64,000 nucleotides of DNA from Planomicrobium sp. CPCC 101079 (GTDB lineage Bacteria; Bacillota; Bacilli; Bacillales_A; Planococcaceae), in NCBI RefSeq assembly GCF_007859275.1, contig NZ_VOHC01000003.1, positions 1 through 64,000 of the forward strand, given 5' to 3'. A model generated the notes under the pieces. That model was not told the origin of the DNA, ran no database searches, and saw only the letters and a list, made by a program, of their open reading frames with translations. The position numbers and the translations under genes are program-made. This document shows positions 17,651 through 26,690 of this stretch, piece by piece; the stretch's first letter is position 1; each line of letters begins with the position of its first letter.

Positions 17651-17690
17651 TCAAAGCGTTCGTAAAAGTGTACTTTTACGAACGCTTTGA
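17651..17690. repeat. Perfect 40-base palindrome, TTCGTAAAAGT family
   Basis: Two 19-base arms (left TCAAAGCGTTCGTAAAAGT) flank a central GT. A one-mismatch shorter copy is at 40767-40792 and degenerate ones near 53382 and 54752. Could be a terminator-like hairpin, a protein-binding palindrome or a small mobile repeat. Confidence 0.8.
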
Positions 17691-17962
17691 ATAATCAAGG
17701 AGTAAACAAGAAAAAGTCAACTTATAACTTTGCGTCTATTTCTTTCACTTTTCCCAACCCTGCTGAAATGGAAAAGGTCATCCGTAGTGGCGGTAGAGCT
17801 ACGAATTTTGAAGCAACTACGGAAATGCAGATTCCTTCAAGTTATCAGAACACTTATACGTTAAGGGAAACCAATGGATATCCATTAGTCGGAAGCCTGA
17901 ATCCTTTACGTCACATTTATTTCATGATAATGTTTAATTCGAGTTATATCGAAATACTTTAG
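17687..17962 (+). CDS. Doubtful 91-residue open frame, unrecognised
   Basis: Begins with a TTG that lies inside the preceding palindrome, with no ribosome site at the right distance. The protein contains PSSYQNTYTLRETNGYPLVG but matches no family I know. It lies between repeat-rich DNA and the ArsR gene in a region full of gene fragments, so it is either a remnant or chance. Confidence 0.2.
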   Translation: MNNQGVNKKKSTYNFASISFTFPNPAEMEKVIRSGGRATNFEATTEMQIPSSYQNTYTLRETNGYPLVGSLNPLRHIYFMIMFNSSYIEIL

Positions 17963-18001
17963 GGTAAAACATTTTATATTAGAAAAAGGGGTGCATCAAA
18001 A

Positions 18002-18274
18002 ATGGATAATGATCAAATTGTTAAAGTTCATAAAGCATTGGGGGATAGTACCCGATACAAAGTTATCCAAATTATCGGTGAGGAAAATAGTTTGTGTCCG
18101 GCACAACTTGAAGGCCGTCTTGATAGTATTCCTTTATCCACATTATCTCATCATTTAAAGCAATTATCAGATTGCGGAATTTTAAAGCCTGAGAAGCGAG
18201 GAACCTATATTTTTTATAGTTTGAATGAGGATGTTGCAAAGAAATTTGTACCTCATCTGTATGATAGCCATTAA
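18002..18274 (+). CDS. ArsR-family winged-helix regulator
   Basis: A 90-residue regulator with the ArsR fold: ALGDSTRYKVIQII (helix before the HTH), STLSHHLKQLSDCGIL (recognition helix) and a beta-wing GTYIFYSL. No Cys pair typical of metal sensors is seen in the HTH, so the signal may not be a metal. AAAAGGGG precedes the ATG. It heads the flavin-monooxygenase/MFS island and probably represses it; TTTC...GAAA palindromes at 18341 and 18511 are candidate operators. Confidence 0.88.
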   Translation: MDNDQIVKVHKALGDSTRYKVIQIIGEENSLCPAQLEGRLDSIPLSTLSHHLKQLSDCGILKPEKRGTYIFYSLNEDVAKKFVPHLYDSH

Positions 18275-18300
18275 ACCGGGCAAACCGAAATCCTAACTAT

Positions 18301-18334
18301 AATAATTCTGTATTCCTATGGAATTATTTTTTGT
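18301..18334 (+). terminator. Terminator after the ArsR gene
   Basis: Arms AATAATTC (18301-18308) and GAATTATT (18321-18328) followed by T residues. Confidence 0.65.
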
Positions 18335-18340
18335 TTGTTA

Positions 18341-18358
18341 TTTCTATTTTTTTCGAAA
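18341..18358. promoter_or_regulatory. Operator-like imperfect palindrome
   Basis: TTTCTATTTTTTTCGAAA, closely related to the perfect version at 18511-18528. Sits just past the ArsR terminator and upstream of the MFS genes. Confidence 0.35.
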
Positions 18359-18510
18359 TATAAAATGTTCTATCCTAAAAGGATTGGAGGTTTGATAACA
18401 GGACGTCTCTGTAAATGACGACAATTTGAATTTATTCGCTTAAAACGATGTTTTGATACTTTGGTATTACGATAAAGATTTGAATAATCATAAATTTAAA
18501 CTGCTTTTTA

Positions 18511-18528
18511 TTTCTATATTTTTAGAAA
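18511..18528. promoter_or_regulatory. Operator-like palindrome TTTCTA-N6-TAGAAA
   Basis: TTTCTATATTTTTAGAAA, two perfect 6-base arms. With the copy at 18341 it is a plausible ArsR-type operator in the control region before the first MFS gene. Confidence 0.4.
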
Positions 18529-18595
18529 CACGGAAATATAAAATATCGAGTTGTTAATGGTTATGTCTCAAAACTTAACCACATTAAGCAGTGAA

Positions 18596-18697
18596 TTAGT
18601 GGAAGACCGAAACATGGTGATCCTAACAGAATATGAATCAAACACTTTACGCGGTAATTTGGGTCTGCCTTATCCTGAAAATAGATACTCACTTTGA
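18596..18697 (+). pseudogene. 3' fragment of an NtaA/SnaA-type flavin monooxygenase
   Basis: One frame reads ...LTEYESNTLRGNLGLPYPEN... and ends with the stop at 18695-18697. This nearly repeats the C-terminus of the intact monooxygenase at 23220-24347 (YESNTLRGNLGLPYPQN). Only about 33 codons remain, so it is debris of a deleted or rearranged copy. Confidence 0.75.
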
Positions 18698-18825
18698 AAC
18701 AATTTCCGGATAGAGCCCCTGATGGAGTTACATACTGGCCTTCATGCTTGAATAGTTAAACAGACAAGGATTTGCTAAAAAATAAACGCTTTTACTTAAA
18801 GTGATTTACGAGGAGATATATATAA

Positions 18826-20256
18826 ATGGAAAAGAACTACAATACACGTATCATTATGGCAGCGTTGCTGCTCTGCGGTTTCTCCGGCTATCTAAGCGAA
18901 ACGGCCATCAATATTGCAATGACTAATTTAATGGAAGTATTCCAAGTTTCAGCGGCAACTGTACAGTGGTTAACAACTGGGTACATGTTGACGATAGGCA
19001 TTTTAACGCCAATAAGTGCGATGTTGCTGCAGATGTTTTCTACAAGAAAGCTCTTCACCATTTCGCTCACAAGCTTAATCGCCGGTACATTGATTTCGGC
19101 GCTGGCGTTCAATTTTGAAATGTTAATGTTCGGTCGGATTTTCCAGGCAGTAGGTATGAGCACCTTAATTCCACTCCTGTTCAATACAGTTCTCATCATT
19201 TATCCACATAATAAACGGGGGGCGGCAATGGGGTTAGTCGGGCTTGTGACCATGTTTGCCCCGGCAATCGGACCGACCTTTGGTGGTCTAGTAGTCGGAT
19301 ATTTAACATGGCAGTATATCTTCTGGTTATCACTCCCATTTTTAGTTATAGGGTTGTTGATGGGGTTGAAATATTTGGAGAACGTTACCGCTGTCACAAA
19401 GCAGCGGATTGATTTACTGTCTGTGTTACTGTCGACGATTGGATTTGGAGGAGTTGTTTATGGCTTTAGTCAGGTGGGCGAAGGATCTGAAGGCTTGGGC
19501 AATCCAGTTGTGATTGCTTCGATCCTTGTTGGCCTCGTCGCACTGGCGCTGTTCGTGTGGCGTCAAAACGTTGCGAGTAATCCGTTGATGGACCTGAGCG
19601 TGTTCAAGTATCCGATGTACGTTGTCGGACTGGTTCTAGTAGCGATAGTCCCGATGATTTTTATGGCGACCCTGATCATCCTGCCGATGTTTCTGCAGAC
19701 GGGTGCAGGATTATCTCCGTTCACTGCGGGACTCATGCTGTTGCCGGGCAGTGCGCTTTTCGGTCTCCTTTCCCCGCGAATAGGGCACTTGTTTGATCTA
19801 TATGGCGCAAAATGGCTCGCTATTCCCGGGTTCGTCATCGTTTCAGTCATGTTATGGTTCTTTACTAACCTATCTCCTGCTTCTTCAGTAGCCTTAATGG
19901 TGGCTTTGCATATAGGGCTCTCAATTGGGACAGCCATGATATTAATGCCAGCTCAAACGCACGCACTAAATCAATTACCGCCAGAATTATATCCGCACGG
20001 TACGGCAGTTATCAACACAGTGCCACAGGTTTCAGGGGCGATTGGAATTGCTTTAGCTGTCAGTATACTTACGGGTGGTATGGATAAATACCTGCACAAC
20101 TTCTCCGTTCCCGCCAGACAGGTCGAAATGGCTAACGCGATGTCGGCAGGATCACATAACGTGTTCTTGTACATGATTATGCTGGCACTGATTGGTTTAG
20201 TCACAGCGTTCTTCATTCGCCGTGGCGTAGTCAGCCGCAAAGAGGTGCAGGCGTAA
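18826..20256 (+). CDS. MFS multidrug exporter, DHA2 (EmrB/LmrB-like) family, copy 1
   Basis: A 476-residue transporter with 14 predicted membrane helices. The TGYMLTIGILTPISAML and LFGRIFQAVGMSTLIPLLF segments are typical of the drug:H+ antiporter-2 group. AGGAG precedes the ATG. Closely paralogous to the next gene and to a fragment at 26340. In this context it probably exports a substrate or product of the neighbouring flavin monooxygenases or a toxic compound sensed by the ArsR regulator; this is inference. Confidence 0.9.
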   Translation: MEKNYNTRIIMAALLLCGFSGYLSETAINIAMTNLMEVFQVSAATVQWLTTGYMLTIGILTPISAMLLQMFSTRKLFTISLTSLIAGTLISALAFNFEMLMFGRIFQAVGMSTLIPLLFNTVLIIYPHNKRGAAMGLVGLVTMFAPAIGPTFGGLVVGYLTWQYIFWLSLPFLVIGLLMGLKYLENVTAVTKQRIDLLSVLLSTIGFGGVVYGFSQVGEGSEGLGNPVVIASILVGLVALALFVWRQNVASNPLMDLSVFKYPMYVVGLVLVAIVPMIFMATLIILPMFLQTGAGLSPFTAGLMLLPGSALFGLLSPRIGHLFDLYGAKWLAIPGFVIVSVMLWFFTNLSPASSVALMVALHIGLSIGTAMILMPAQTHALNQLPPELYPHGTAVINTVPQVSGAIGIALAVSILTGGMDKYLHNFSVPARQVEMANAMSAGSHNVFLYMIMLALIGLVTAFFIRRGVVSRKEVQA

Positions 20257-20371
20257 CATCAATGTTTTGTCAGCGAATCCTTTATTGGTATCTCTGAAAA
20301 CGATTTAAGGAAATAAGGCTTTGCAAAAAATAAACCGTTATTAAGTTAATTAGGTTACTAGGAGAGAAAAA

Positions 20372-21808
20372 ATGAAGAAACAATACAATACGCGCGCCAT
20401 CTTGGCGTCGCTGCTGATCGTCGGTTTTGTGGGCATGTTCAGCGAAACTGCCCTTAATATTGCCATGACTAATTTAATGGACGTGTTCCAGATTACGGCT
20501 GCAACTGCACAATGGCTGACGACCGGGTTCTTACTGACGCTCGGCATCTTGATGCCAGTAAGCGGTTTGCTGCTGCAGAAGTTTACAACAAGACAACTGT
20601 TCGTAAGTTCGCTAATAAGCTCAATTGCGGGCACATTGATTGCAGCGCTCGCGTTCAATTTTGAAATGTTGATGTTTGCCCGGGTTTTACAGGCAGTTGG
20701 CATGGGCTTGCTGCTTCCGCTCCTGTTCAATACGATTCTTGTCATCTATCCCCCTGAAAAGCGGGGAGCAGCTATGGGATTCGTCGGACTGGTCATCATG
20801 TTCGCACCAGCGACCGGACCGACCATCGGCGGTTTACTGATCCAGTATTTTACGTGGCATTACATTTTCTGGTTCTCGCTGCCACTTTTAGTCGTAGGGT
20901 TATTGATCGGGTTAAAGTATTTGGAAAATGTCACCGAGGTCACGAAACCCCGGATCGATCTCTTATCGATTGCCTTGTCAACCATCGGCTTTGGCGGAGT
21001 GGTCTTTGGCTTCAGTAAAGCAGGCGAAGGCTCAGAAGGTTGGACTAGTACAGTGGTGGTTGCTTCCATCGTTGTCGGGCTCGTTGCTTTAGTCTTGTTC
21101 GTCCTGCGTCAGACTTCTATGAAAGATCCCATGTTAAACCTGAGCGTTTTCAAGTATCCCATGTACGTCATTGGGCTGCTTCTGGTCCTGATCTGCATGA
21201 TGATTATTATGTCCAGCATGATCATTTTGCCGATGTTCCTTCAAACTGGCGCCGGATTCTCAGTATTCATTGCCGGACTCATGCTTCTGCCGGGCAGTGC
21301 GCTAAATGGTATTCTGTCTCCACTAGTAGGACGGTTATTCGATAAGTATGGACCGACTTGGCTGGTTATTCCAGGCCTTGTTCTCGTTGCGGTTATGCTT
21401 TGGTTCTTTGCCACGCTATCCCCAGCTTCTTCCGTGGCCTTTATTGTACTGTTGCATATCGGGCTCATGGTGGGGATCTCCTTGATTTGGATGCCAGCAC
21501 AAACGAACGGTTTGAACCAATTGCCGCCGGCATTATACCCGCACGGTACAGCCGTCCTGAACACGCTGCAGCAGGTTATGGGAGCGATTGGAACAGCGGT
21601 CGCCATCAGCATCCTGACGAGTGGTATGGAGAAGTACCTGCATGGCTCCTCCGATCCGACAAAGCTAACCGAAATTGCCAAAGCGATAACTGCAGGTTCA
21701 CAAAATGTCTTCTTGGTTGCAATGTTCGTTGCACTGCTAGGCATTGTCTTAGCGTTCTTCATCCGTCACACAGTTGCCAGCCGTAAGTCGGCGCCATCCA
21801 TCCATTGA
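20372..21808 (+). CDS. MFS multidrug exporter, DHA2 family, copy 2
   Basis: A 478-residue, 14-helix transporter highly similar along its whole length to 18826-20256 (TGFLLTLGILMPVSGLLL; ARVLQAVGMGLLLPLLF). AGGAGAG precedes the ATG. The 115-base gap between the copies ends with TTAAGTTAATTAGG, also like the DNA before copy 1, so the unit was duplicated with its leader. GC content is somewhat higher than in copy 1 and the LLM genes. Confidence 0.9.
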   Translation: MKKQYNTRAILASLLIVGFVGMFSETALNIAMTNLMDVFQITAATAQWLTTGFLLTLGILMPVSGLLLQKFTTRQLFVSSLISSIAGTLIAALAFNFEMLMFARVLQAVGMGLLLPLLFNTILVIYPPEKRGAAMGFVGLVIMFAPATGPTIGGLLIQYFTWHYIFWFSLPLLVVGLLIGLKYLENVTEVTKPRIDLLSIALSTIGFGGVVFGFSKAGEGSEGWTSTVVVASIVVGLVALVLFVLRQTSMKDPMLNLSVFKYPMYVIGLLLVLICMMIIMSSMIILPMFLQTGAGFSVFIAGLMLLPGSALNGILSPLVGRLFDKYGPTWLVIPGLVLVAVMLWFFATLSPASSVAFIVLLHIGLMVGISLIWMPAQTNGLNQLPPALYPHGTAVLNTLQQVMGAIGTAVAISILTSGMEKYLHGSSDPTKLTEIAKAITAGSQNVFLVAMFVALLGIVLAFFIRHTVASRKSAPSIH

Positions 21809-21949
21809 TTTCATTAAAGGAGAACGGAATACGTTAATTCTTCGTAGCTGGTGGATGAATAAACCAACAATATAAAAAACATGAAATCTCTGAAGTCAGT
21901 ATGGGTCCACGCTCGGACTTATGCTGACTTTTTATAAGGAGTGTAGTCA

Positions 21950-22924
21950 ATGATTTCAGTAAGAATGACTAATAGAATATGCGAAATATTAAATATAGAA
22001 AAACCAATTGTACAAGGCCCAATGTCTTGGATTACAAATGCCGAATTTGTTGCAGCGGTAAGCAATGCTGGTGGACTAGGATTTCTAGGCCCAAATGCCG
22101 GTCAGATTGACACAACTCGTTCACCCGAAATAAGTGCGGAACGAATGAGAGCTGAAGTACAAAAATTAAAATCATTAACTGATAAGCCATTCGGAATACC
22201 TGTGATCGTACATTCTGATTTAGCTTACACATGGCCAATTTTAGAAATGGTTATTGAGGAGAAAGTTCCTGTTGTTATAGTGAACGGTATATTGGATGAA
22301 AGAATCTTTAAACCATTAAAAGAAAATAATATAAAAATTATTTATAGACCCCTTACTCCTACTATTAAAGATGCAAAAGCTGCAGAAGAATCTGGAGTAG
22401 ATGTTTATGTAGCGACTGGATTTGATGAAGGTGGGTCGGTTCCAGAACGAGTCATTGGAACATTTTCGATTGTTCCAATGATTGCAGATGCGATAAATAT
22501 TCCTGTAATGGCAGCTGGTGGTATTGGAGATGTTAGAGGAGTGCGTGCCGCATTTGCTCTAGGCGCTGAAGGTGTGTTTGCTGGGAGTGTCTTTATTCCA
22601 ACAAAAGAAAACCCGGCTGCAGAAAACGTGAAACAAATGATTGTAAATGCTACAGCAGAAGATTTACTGATGTTCCGTACTTTGCCGGCATACTATCGTT
22701 CTTTACCAACTCAATTAGCATATAAACTAGTCGAAATGGATAACCAAGGTGTTAGTCGTGAAGAAATAGCAAAAAAGATGGTTGGCTCAATTGGAATGCG
22801 TATCGGTATGCTGGAAGGCAATACAGACGAGGGTTATATTTCTATAGGTACTGGAATTACGCCAATCAAAGAAATCAGAACCGTAAAAGAAGTGGTTGAT
22901 ACTTTGATGCAAGACTTTAATTGA
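21950..22924 (+). CDS. Nitronate monooxygenase / FabK-like FMN enzyme
   Basis: A 324-residue TIM-barrel flavoenzyme of the 2-nitropropane dioxygenase family: IVQGPMSWI at the start, SNAGGLGFLGP (FMN/substrate loop), GFDEGG and PVMAAGGIGDVRGVRAAFALGA (phosphate-binding end of the barrel). Length is normal. It would oxidise alkyl nitronates or act as an enoyl reductase-like enzyme; FabK itself normally lies among fatty-acid genes, so nitronate monooxygenase is more likely. AAGGAGTG precedes the ATG. Codon use is AT-rich like the other flavin enzymes here. Confidence 0.87.
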   Translation: MISVRMTNRICEILNIEKPIVQGPMSWITNAEFVAAVSNAGGLGFLGPNAGQIDTTRSPEISAERMRAEVQKLKSLTDKPFGIPVIVHSDLAYTWPILEMVIEEKVPVVIVNGILDERIFKPLKENNIKIIYRPLTPTIKDAKAAEESGVDVYVATGFDEGGSVPERVIGTFSIVPMIADAINIPVMAAGGIGDVRGVRAAFALGAEGVFAGSVFIPTKENPAAENVKQMIVNATAEDLLMFRTLPAYYRSLPTQLAYKLVEMDNQGVSREEIAKKMVGSIGMRIGMLEGNTDEGYISIGTGITPIKEIRTVKEVVDTLMQDFN

Positions 22925-23025
22925 GATTATTAAACAACTTTCTCGAAATATAAAGATGCTCTCTATCTCCTTAATAGAGACCCTAAGAAATATGTGTAAA
23001 TAGTTAGTTAGACAGGTTAGTCGTA

Positions 23026-23165
23026 CAAAAATTAAGAGAACTGGCAAAAGAGACTTTAATTGACGAAATTATGATTGTTGATTTTAGGGGGAACAAGAAG
23101 GGCTTTTAAAAGCCTATTATTTGCTTGCAGAAGAATTCTTACATTCAACATATGAAAATAAATAC
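23026..23165 (+). pseudogene. 3' fragment of a luciferase-like monooxygenase, frameshifted
   Basis: Reading KLRELAKETLIDEIMIVDF and, after a one-base slip, EGLLKAYYLLAEEF, this matches the C-terminus of the intact enzyme at 25329-26333 (ELERAARIDEIMVADF ... RLKGYTLFAELM). Nothing upstream remains. A further degenerate copy of the same kind of gene therefore once stood here. Confidence 0.65.
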
Positions 23166-23219
23166 TTGAAATTTAAGATAATCATCATATTTTATTCCGA
23201 TAGAGAGAAGGTAAAAAGA

Positions 23220-24347
23220 ATGGATAATAGAAAAAAGTTAAAGCTGGGCGCTATTATTGAAGGTGTTGGATATAACTATATGGGGTGGCGACACCCTGAC
23301 ATGCCTGCTGATGCGAGTGAAAATATCGATTACTATGTAAAACAAGCAAAAATTGCAGAAAAGGCGAAATTCGATACTTTGTTTTTAATCGATGTCAGCC
23401 ATGTTGGGCCGGGAAACATACCACATTACTTGAGCATGTTTGAAGGGGTCAGCATCATGTCAGCGCTCAGTATGGTTACTAAGAATATTGGTCTTTCAGC
23501 AACCATTGCTGCGTCGTACGGAGATCCATTTTCTGCTGCGAGACAGATATTATCCCTCGACAAAATCAGCAAAGGCCGCGCCTCCCTAAATGCGATTACC
23601 TCCAATCCGGGTGGAATGGTGAACTATAGTAGAGGGCATCTAACAAAAGCAGATCAGTACCCGATGCAAAAAGAATTTATGGAGATTCTCTTAGGTTTAT
23701 GGGATTCATATGAAGATGATGCTTTTATACGAGATAAAGCAAATGGAATCTATTTAAATCCACAAAAAATGCATCCTATAAACTATAGAGGGAATTATTT
23801 CTCGGTAGATGGTCCATTGAATCTTAGTCGTTCAGTCCAAGGTAGACCGGTACTCTTCACGGCGGGTATGTCTGATAATTTTATGAATAATGCTGCGAAG
23901 TATACGGATGGAGTCTTTACCTTTGCTCAATCAGTTAATAATTTAAAAGAAATTGTGACAAAAATTAAAAAGAAGGTAGCATTAGAAGGACGATCTCCTG
24001 AGGACTTTATTGTTGCGGTTTCACAGCAAGTGCTTGTTGGCAGAACTGAAAAAGAAGCCGAAGAAAAATTCCGGGAAATGGAGAGTTTAATCCCTCAGTA
24101 TAGAATTCCAAAACCTTTATTTTTCGGTTCGGCCGAGAAAGTCGCCAATCAAATTCAGGAATGGTATGAAGCAGGTTCCATGGATATGTTGTTGGTTCAA
24201 CAAGAGCATCCAACAGCTTTAAAAGATTTCGCTGATTTAGTCGTTCCAATTTTACAGGATAGAGGCATCTTCCGTACAGAATATGAATCAAATACGTTAC
24301 GAGGAAATTTAGGATTGCCTTATCCCCAAAATAGATATTCTGTTTGA
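23220..24347 (+). CDS. LLM-class flavin-dependent monooxygenase, NtaA/SnaA/DszA type
   Basis: A 375-residue FMNH2-dependent monooxygenase. Features: TIM-barrel start KLGAIIEGVGYNYMGWRHPD, FDTLFLIDVSHV, and FSAARQILSLDKISKGRASLNAITS, typical of the nitrilotriacetate/DszA branch; C-terminus GNLGLPYPQN. It is shorter than the 440-residue members such as 28679-30010. I chose ATG 23220 (AGAAGG upstream); the frame extends to 23121 but that part is the tail of the preceding pseudogene. It needs reduced FMN, which the reductase at 24552 could supply. Confidence 0.87.
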   Translation: MDNRKKLKLGAIIEGVGYNYMGWRHPDMPADASENIDYYVKQAKIAEKAKFDTLFLIDVSHVGPGNIPHYLSMFEGVSIMSALSMVTKNIGLSATIAASYGDPFSAARQILSLDKISKGRASLNAITSNPGGMVNYSRGHLTKADQYPMQKEFMEILLGLWDSYEDDAFIRDKANGIYLNPQKMHPINYRGNYFSVDGPLNLSRSVQGRPVLFTAGMSDNFMNNAAKYTDGVFTFAQSVNNLKEIVTKIKKKVALEGRSPEDFIVAVSQQVLVGRTEKEAEEKFREMESLIPQYRIPKPLFFGSAEKVANQIQEWYEAGSMDMLLVQQEHPTALKDFADLVVPILQDRGIFRTEYESNTLRGNLGLPYPQNRYSV

Positions 24348-24363
24348 TATAGAGGTGTGACCA

Positions 24364-24513
24364 ATGGAACTAGAAGATATCATCCTCGCTGGTATAGAAG
24401 AACACCCAGGAATGAGTGCGAAGAAGGTGGTTTCATGTTTGGATTTAAAAACAAACGGTTTCACAGTAACCGAAGAAACGAAGCCGCAAGCTTCGATTTT
24501 CAAACAATTCTGA
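24364..24513 (+). CDS. Small open frame, 49 residues, unrecognised
   Basis: ATG at 24364 follows AGAGGTG and the gene fills the space between the monooxygenase and the FMN reductase. The peptide (EDIILAGIEEHPGMSAKKVV...) has a helical, mildly acidic N-terminus that looks like the start of a small winged-helix protein, but it is too short to be one. Likely a remnant or a small co-transcribed peptide. Confidence 0.35.
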   Translation: MELEDIILAGIEEHPGMSAKKVVSCLDLKTNGFTVTEETKPQASIFKQF

Positions 24514-24551
24514 AGTGATTTTAAATACAGTTTATTGAAGGAGAGATTCTT

Positions 24552-25100
24552 ATGGGAACAAAAATTAATATTATCGCCATATCAGGAAGTAGTCGAAAAA
24601 AATCTTCAACTCTAAAAGCACTCAATAGCCTGAATAAATTCGTACCCAGCAATGTTAATTATGAAATATACGATGGCATTGAAAAACTTCCGCATTTTAA
24701 TCGTGAATTAGATAATGATAACCCTCCAGCAGAGGTGGAAGTATATAGAGAGCTACTTTCTAGAGCAGATGGAGTCATTATCTGTACACCCGAATATATA
24801 AAGGGGGTACCAGGAGTCTTAAAAAACGCTTTAGAATGGTTGGTTTCGTCTGCCGAACTTTACGCGAAGCCAGTAGCGGTTATTACAGCTTCATGTGATG
24901 GGGAAAATGCTCATCAAGCCTTGCAACTTAATTTATCTATGGTCAATGCGAATGTGTTCGATGGCGGCGCCTTATTAATTTCAGGTGAAAACAATAGATT
25001 GAACGAAGACGGGGAATTTATAAAAGATGAGGTTAATTCTTCACTAAAGCAATTAATATCGAAATTGCTTGAAGAAATCAACAAGAAAGGGTCTTTTTAA
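24552..25100 (+). CDS. NADPH-dependent FMN reductase
   Basis: A 182-residue flavodoxin-fold reductase: phosphate-binding loop ISGSSRKKSST near the N-terminus and CTPEYIKGVPGVLKNALEWL in the middle, both diagnostic of the FMN_red family (SsuE/YhdA/AzoR-like). AAGGAGAG precedes the ATG. It probably supplies FMNH2 to the neighbouring two-component flavin monooxygenases, as SsuE does for SsuD. Confidence 0.9.
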   Translation: MGTKINIIAISGSSRKKSSTLKALNSLNKFVPSNVNYEIYDGIEKLPHFNRELDNDNPPAEVEVYRELLSRADGVIICTPEYIKGVPGVLKNALEWLVSSAELYAKPVAVITASCDGENAHQALQLNLSMVNANVFDGGALLISGENNRLNEDGEFIKDEVNSSLKQLISKLLEEINKKGSF

Positions 25101-25328
25101 GATCGGTTTTTTAGATAAATTAATATAGAAGAAAAACCAGGTATTTAGATATTTAGAGAACTTGTCACCCCTCTATTATAGAAACTTAGTATTTTAAAGA
25201 CCTTTATCAGGCAACTAGATGAAGAGTAAATTCAGATTTACTTTATATACCGAATCATTAGGTAGAAAAATTAAAAGAATAGCCCAGTTATTAAATTAAC
25301 TAAAGGCAGGTAAACAGGAGATGCCAAT

Positions 25329-26333
25329 ATGAATTATTCAATACTTGATTACGTGCATATTTTTAAGGGAGAAACTCCGCAACAAGCACTGGAAAACACT
25401 AAAGAAACAGTGGCATTAGCTGATTCTTTGGACTATAAACGCTACTGGTTTACAGAACATCATAACGCAACGACCATATTTAGCATGGCACCCGATTTAT
25501 TAATGATGCTAGCGGGCACATTAACGAAAAATATGAACATCGGGGCAGGCGGCATTATGCTGCCTAATTATAGCCCTTATAAAGTGGCGGAAAACTTTGC
25601 GTTATTGGAAGCAGCGTTTCCGGGTCGTGTAGATTTGGGAATGGGACGTGCATCTGGTACAGACTTTTTAGCAAAAATTGCCCTCCAAATGACCAGAGAG
25701 AAAATGATTGAGGTGGATACTGCTGATCAGATTCAAGAGATCATCTATCATTTAACGAAATCCTTCCCAGAAGGTCATCCGTTGCAAACGTTAAAAATTC
25801 CTGGTGGACCGTATAAACCAAATATGTTTATGTTGGGTTCATCCGCCGGTGGCTTAAGCTTAGCAGCAAAATTTGGTATAAAATTCGCTTTTGCAGGCCA
25901 ATTAAATCCTAATCAAGACGTACAATTATTAAACCTCTATAAACAGCGCTTTGAAGCGCAAGGTCATAAAGAAAAGTCGTATAGCATTTTATCGAAATTT
26001 ATTTTCGTGGCAGACACGGAAGAAGAGGCAAAGCTAGCGGCATTACCCGCTGAAATTAGCTGGATGAAAATGTATAAGGGGGCTAATGCAGAGGAACTGC
26101 AATTATTAACGGTAGCAGAAGCTGCTAACTATAAGTTTACTCCGCATGAACTAGCCATTCGTGAACAAAATAAAGGACGCTTTATTATTGGGAATCCCGA
26201 GCAAGTTAAGGCACAAATCCAAGAACTTGAACGTGCAGCACGCATTGACGAAATTATGGTGGCGGATTTTTATCCGGATCAGCGTACGCGACTAAAAGGA
26301 TATACGTTATTTGCTGAATTAATGAAAGCATAA
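25329..26333 (+). CDS. LLM-class flavin-dependent oxidoreductase (luciferase-like)
   Basis: A 334-residue monooxygenase of the luciferase-like branch that is annotated as MsnO8/YvbT-like: LADSLDYKRYWFTEHHN near the start, LPNYSPYKVAENFALLEAAFPGRVDLGMGR in two pieces and NPEQVKAQIQEL near the end. CAGGAGATG lies upstream of the start ATG at 25329. Distinct from the NtaA-type enzymes beside it. It probably shares the adjacent FMN reductase. Confidence 0.88.
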   Translation: MNYSILDYVHIFKGETPQQALENTKETVALADSLDYKRYWFTEHHNATTIFSMAPDLLMMLAGTLTKNMNIGAGGIMLPNYSPYKVAENFALLEAAFPGRVDLGMGRASGTDFLAKIALQMTREKMIEVDTADQIQEIIYHLTKSFPEGHPLQTLKIPGGPYKPNMFMLGSSAGGLSLAAKFGIKFAFAGQLNPNQDVQLLNLYKQRFEAQGHKEKSYSILSKFIFVADTEEEAKLAALPAEISWMKMYKGANAEELQLLTVAEAANYKFTPHELAIREQNKGRFIIGNPEQVKAQIQELERAARIDEIMVADFYPDQRTRLKGYTLFAELMKA

Positions 26334-26339
26334 TAGCTC

Positions 26340-26475
26340 TAGACACACAATTCTTATATTCCATGATCGCACGGACATTCATATCACTATTGTCATTGCA
26401 CTGGTTGGCCTGATCCTCGGGTTCTTCATCCGCCAGGTCGTAGTCCGGCGTGAAATGATCAATTCGCCACATTAA
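26340..26475 (+). pseudogene. 3' fragment of a third DHA2-type MFS transporter
   Basis: One frame ends IVIALVGLILGFFIRQVVVR before the stop at 26473-26475, matching the C-termini of the two intact MFS genes (MLALIGLVTAFFIRRGVVSR and FVALLGIVLAFFIRHTVASR). Upstream about 35 more bases (HNSYIP / NVFLY) align in another frame. The rest of the gene is missing. Confidence 0.7.
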
Positions 26476-26499
26476 TAGATGGAAATGCAGCTTACTTAA

Positions 26500-26562
26500 G
26501 AAGAAACTTAGTCTATAACAAATTTAGAGCTGCCTTATCCTAGAAATATGTATCTAAAATAA
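26500..26562 (+). pseudogene. 3' fragment of an NtaA-type monooxygenase
   Basis: The frame ending at the stop 26560-26562 reads TNLELPYPRNMYLK, a degraded version of the monooxygenase tail GNLGLPYPQNRYS. It directly follows the MFS fragment, so an MFS-plus-monooxygenase unit was probably present here and lost. The remainder up to 26690 shows nothing recognisable. Confidence 0.6.
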
Positions 26563-26690
26563 TCAAACAAGCAAAAAAGAAGATATGAAGAGAAAACTTC
26601 TATTTACGAAAATAGATAATTAACAGTTGAATTATCCCTTTGGTGCTTGAAATTTAAAATAATAAAATGGATTAGGTGGATTAGAATATA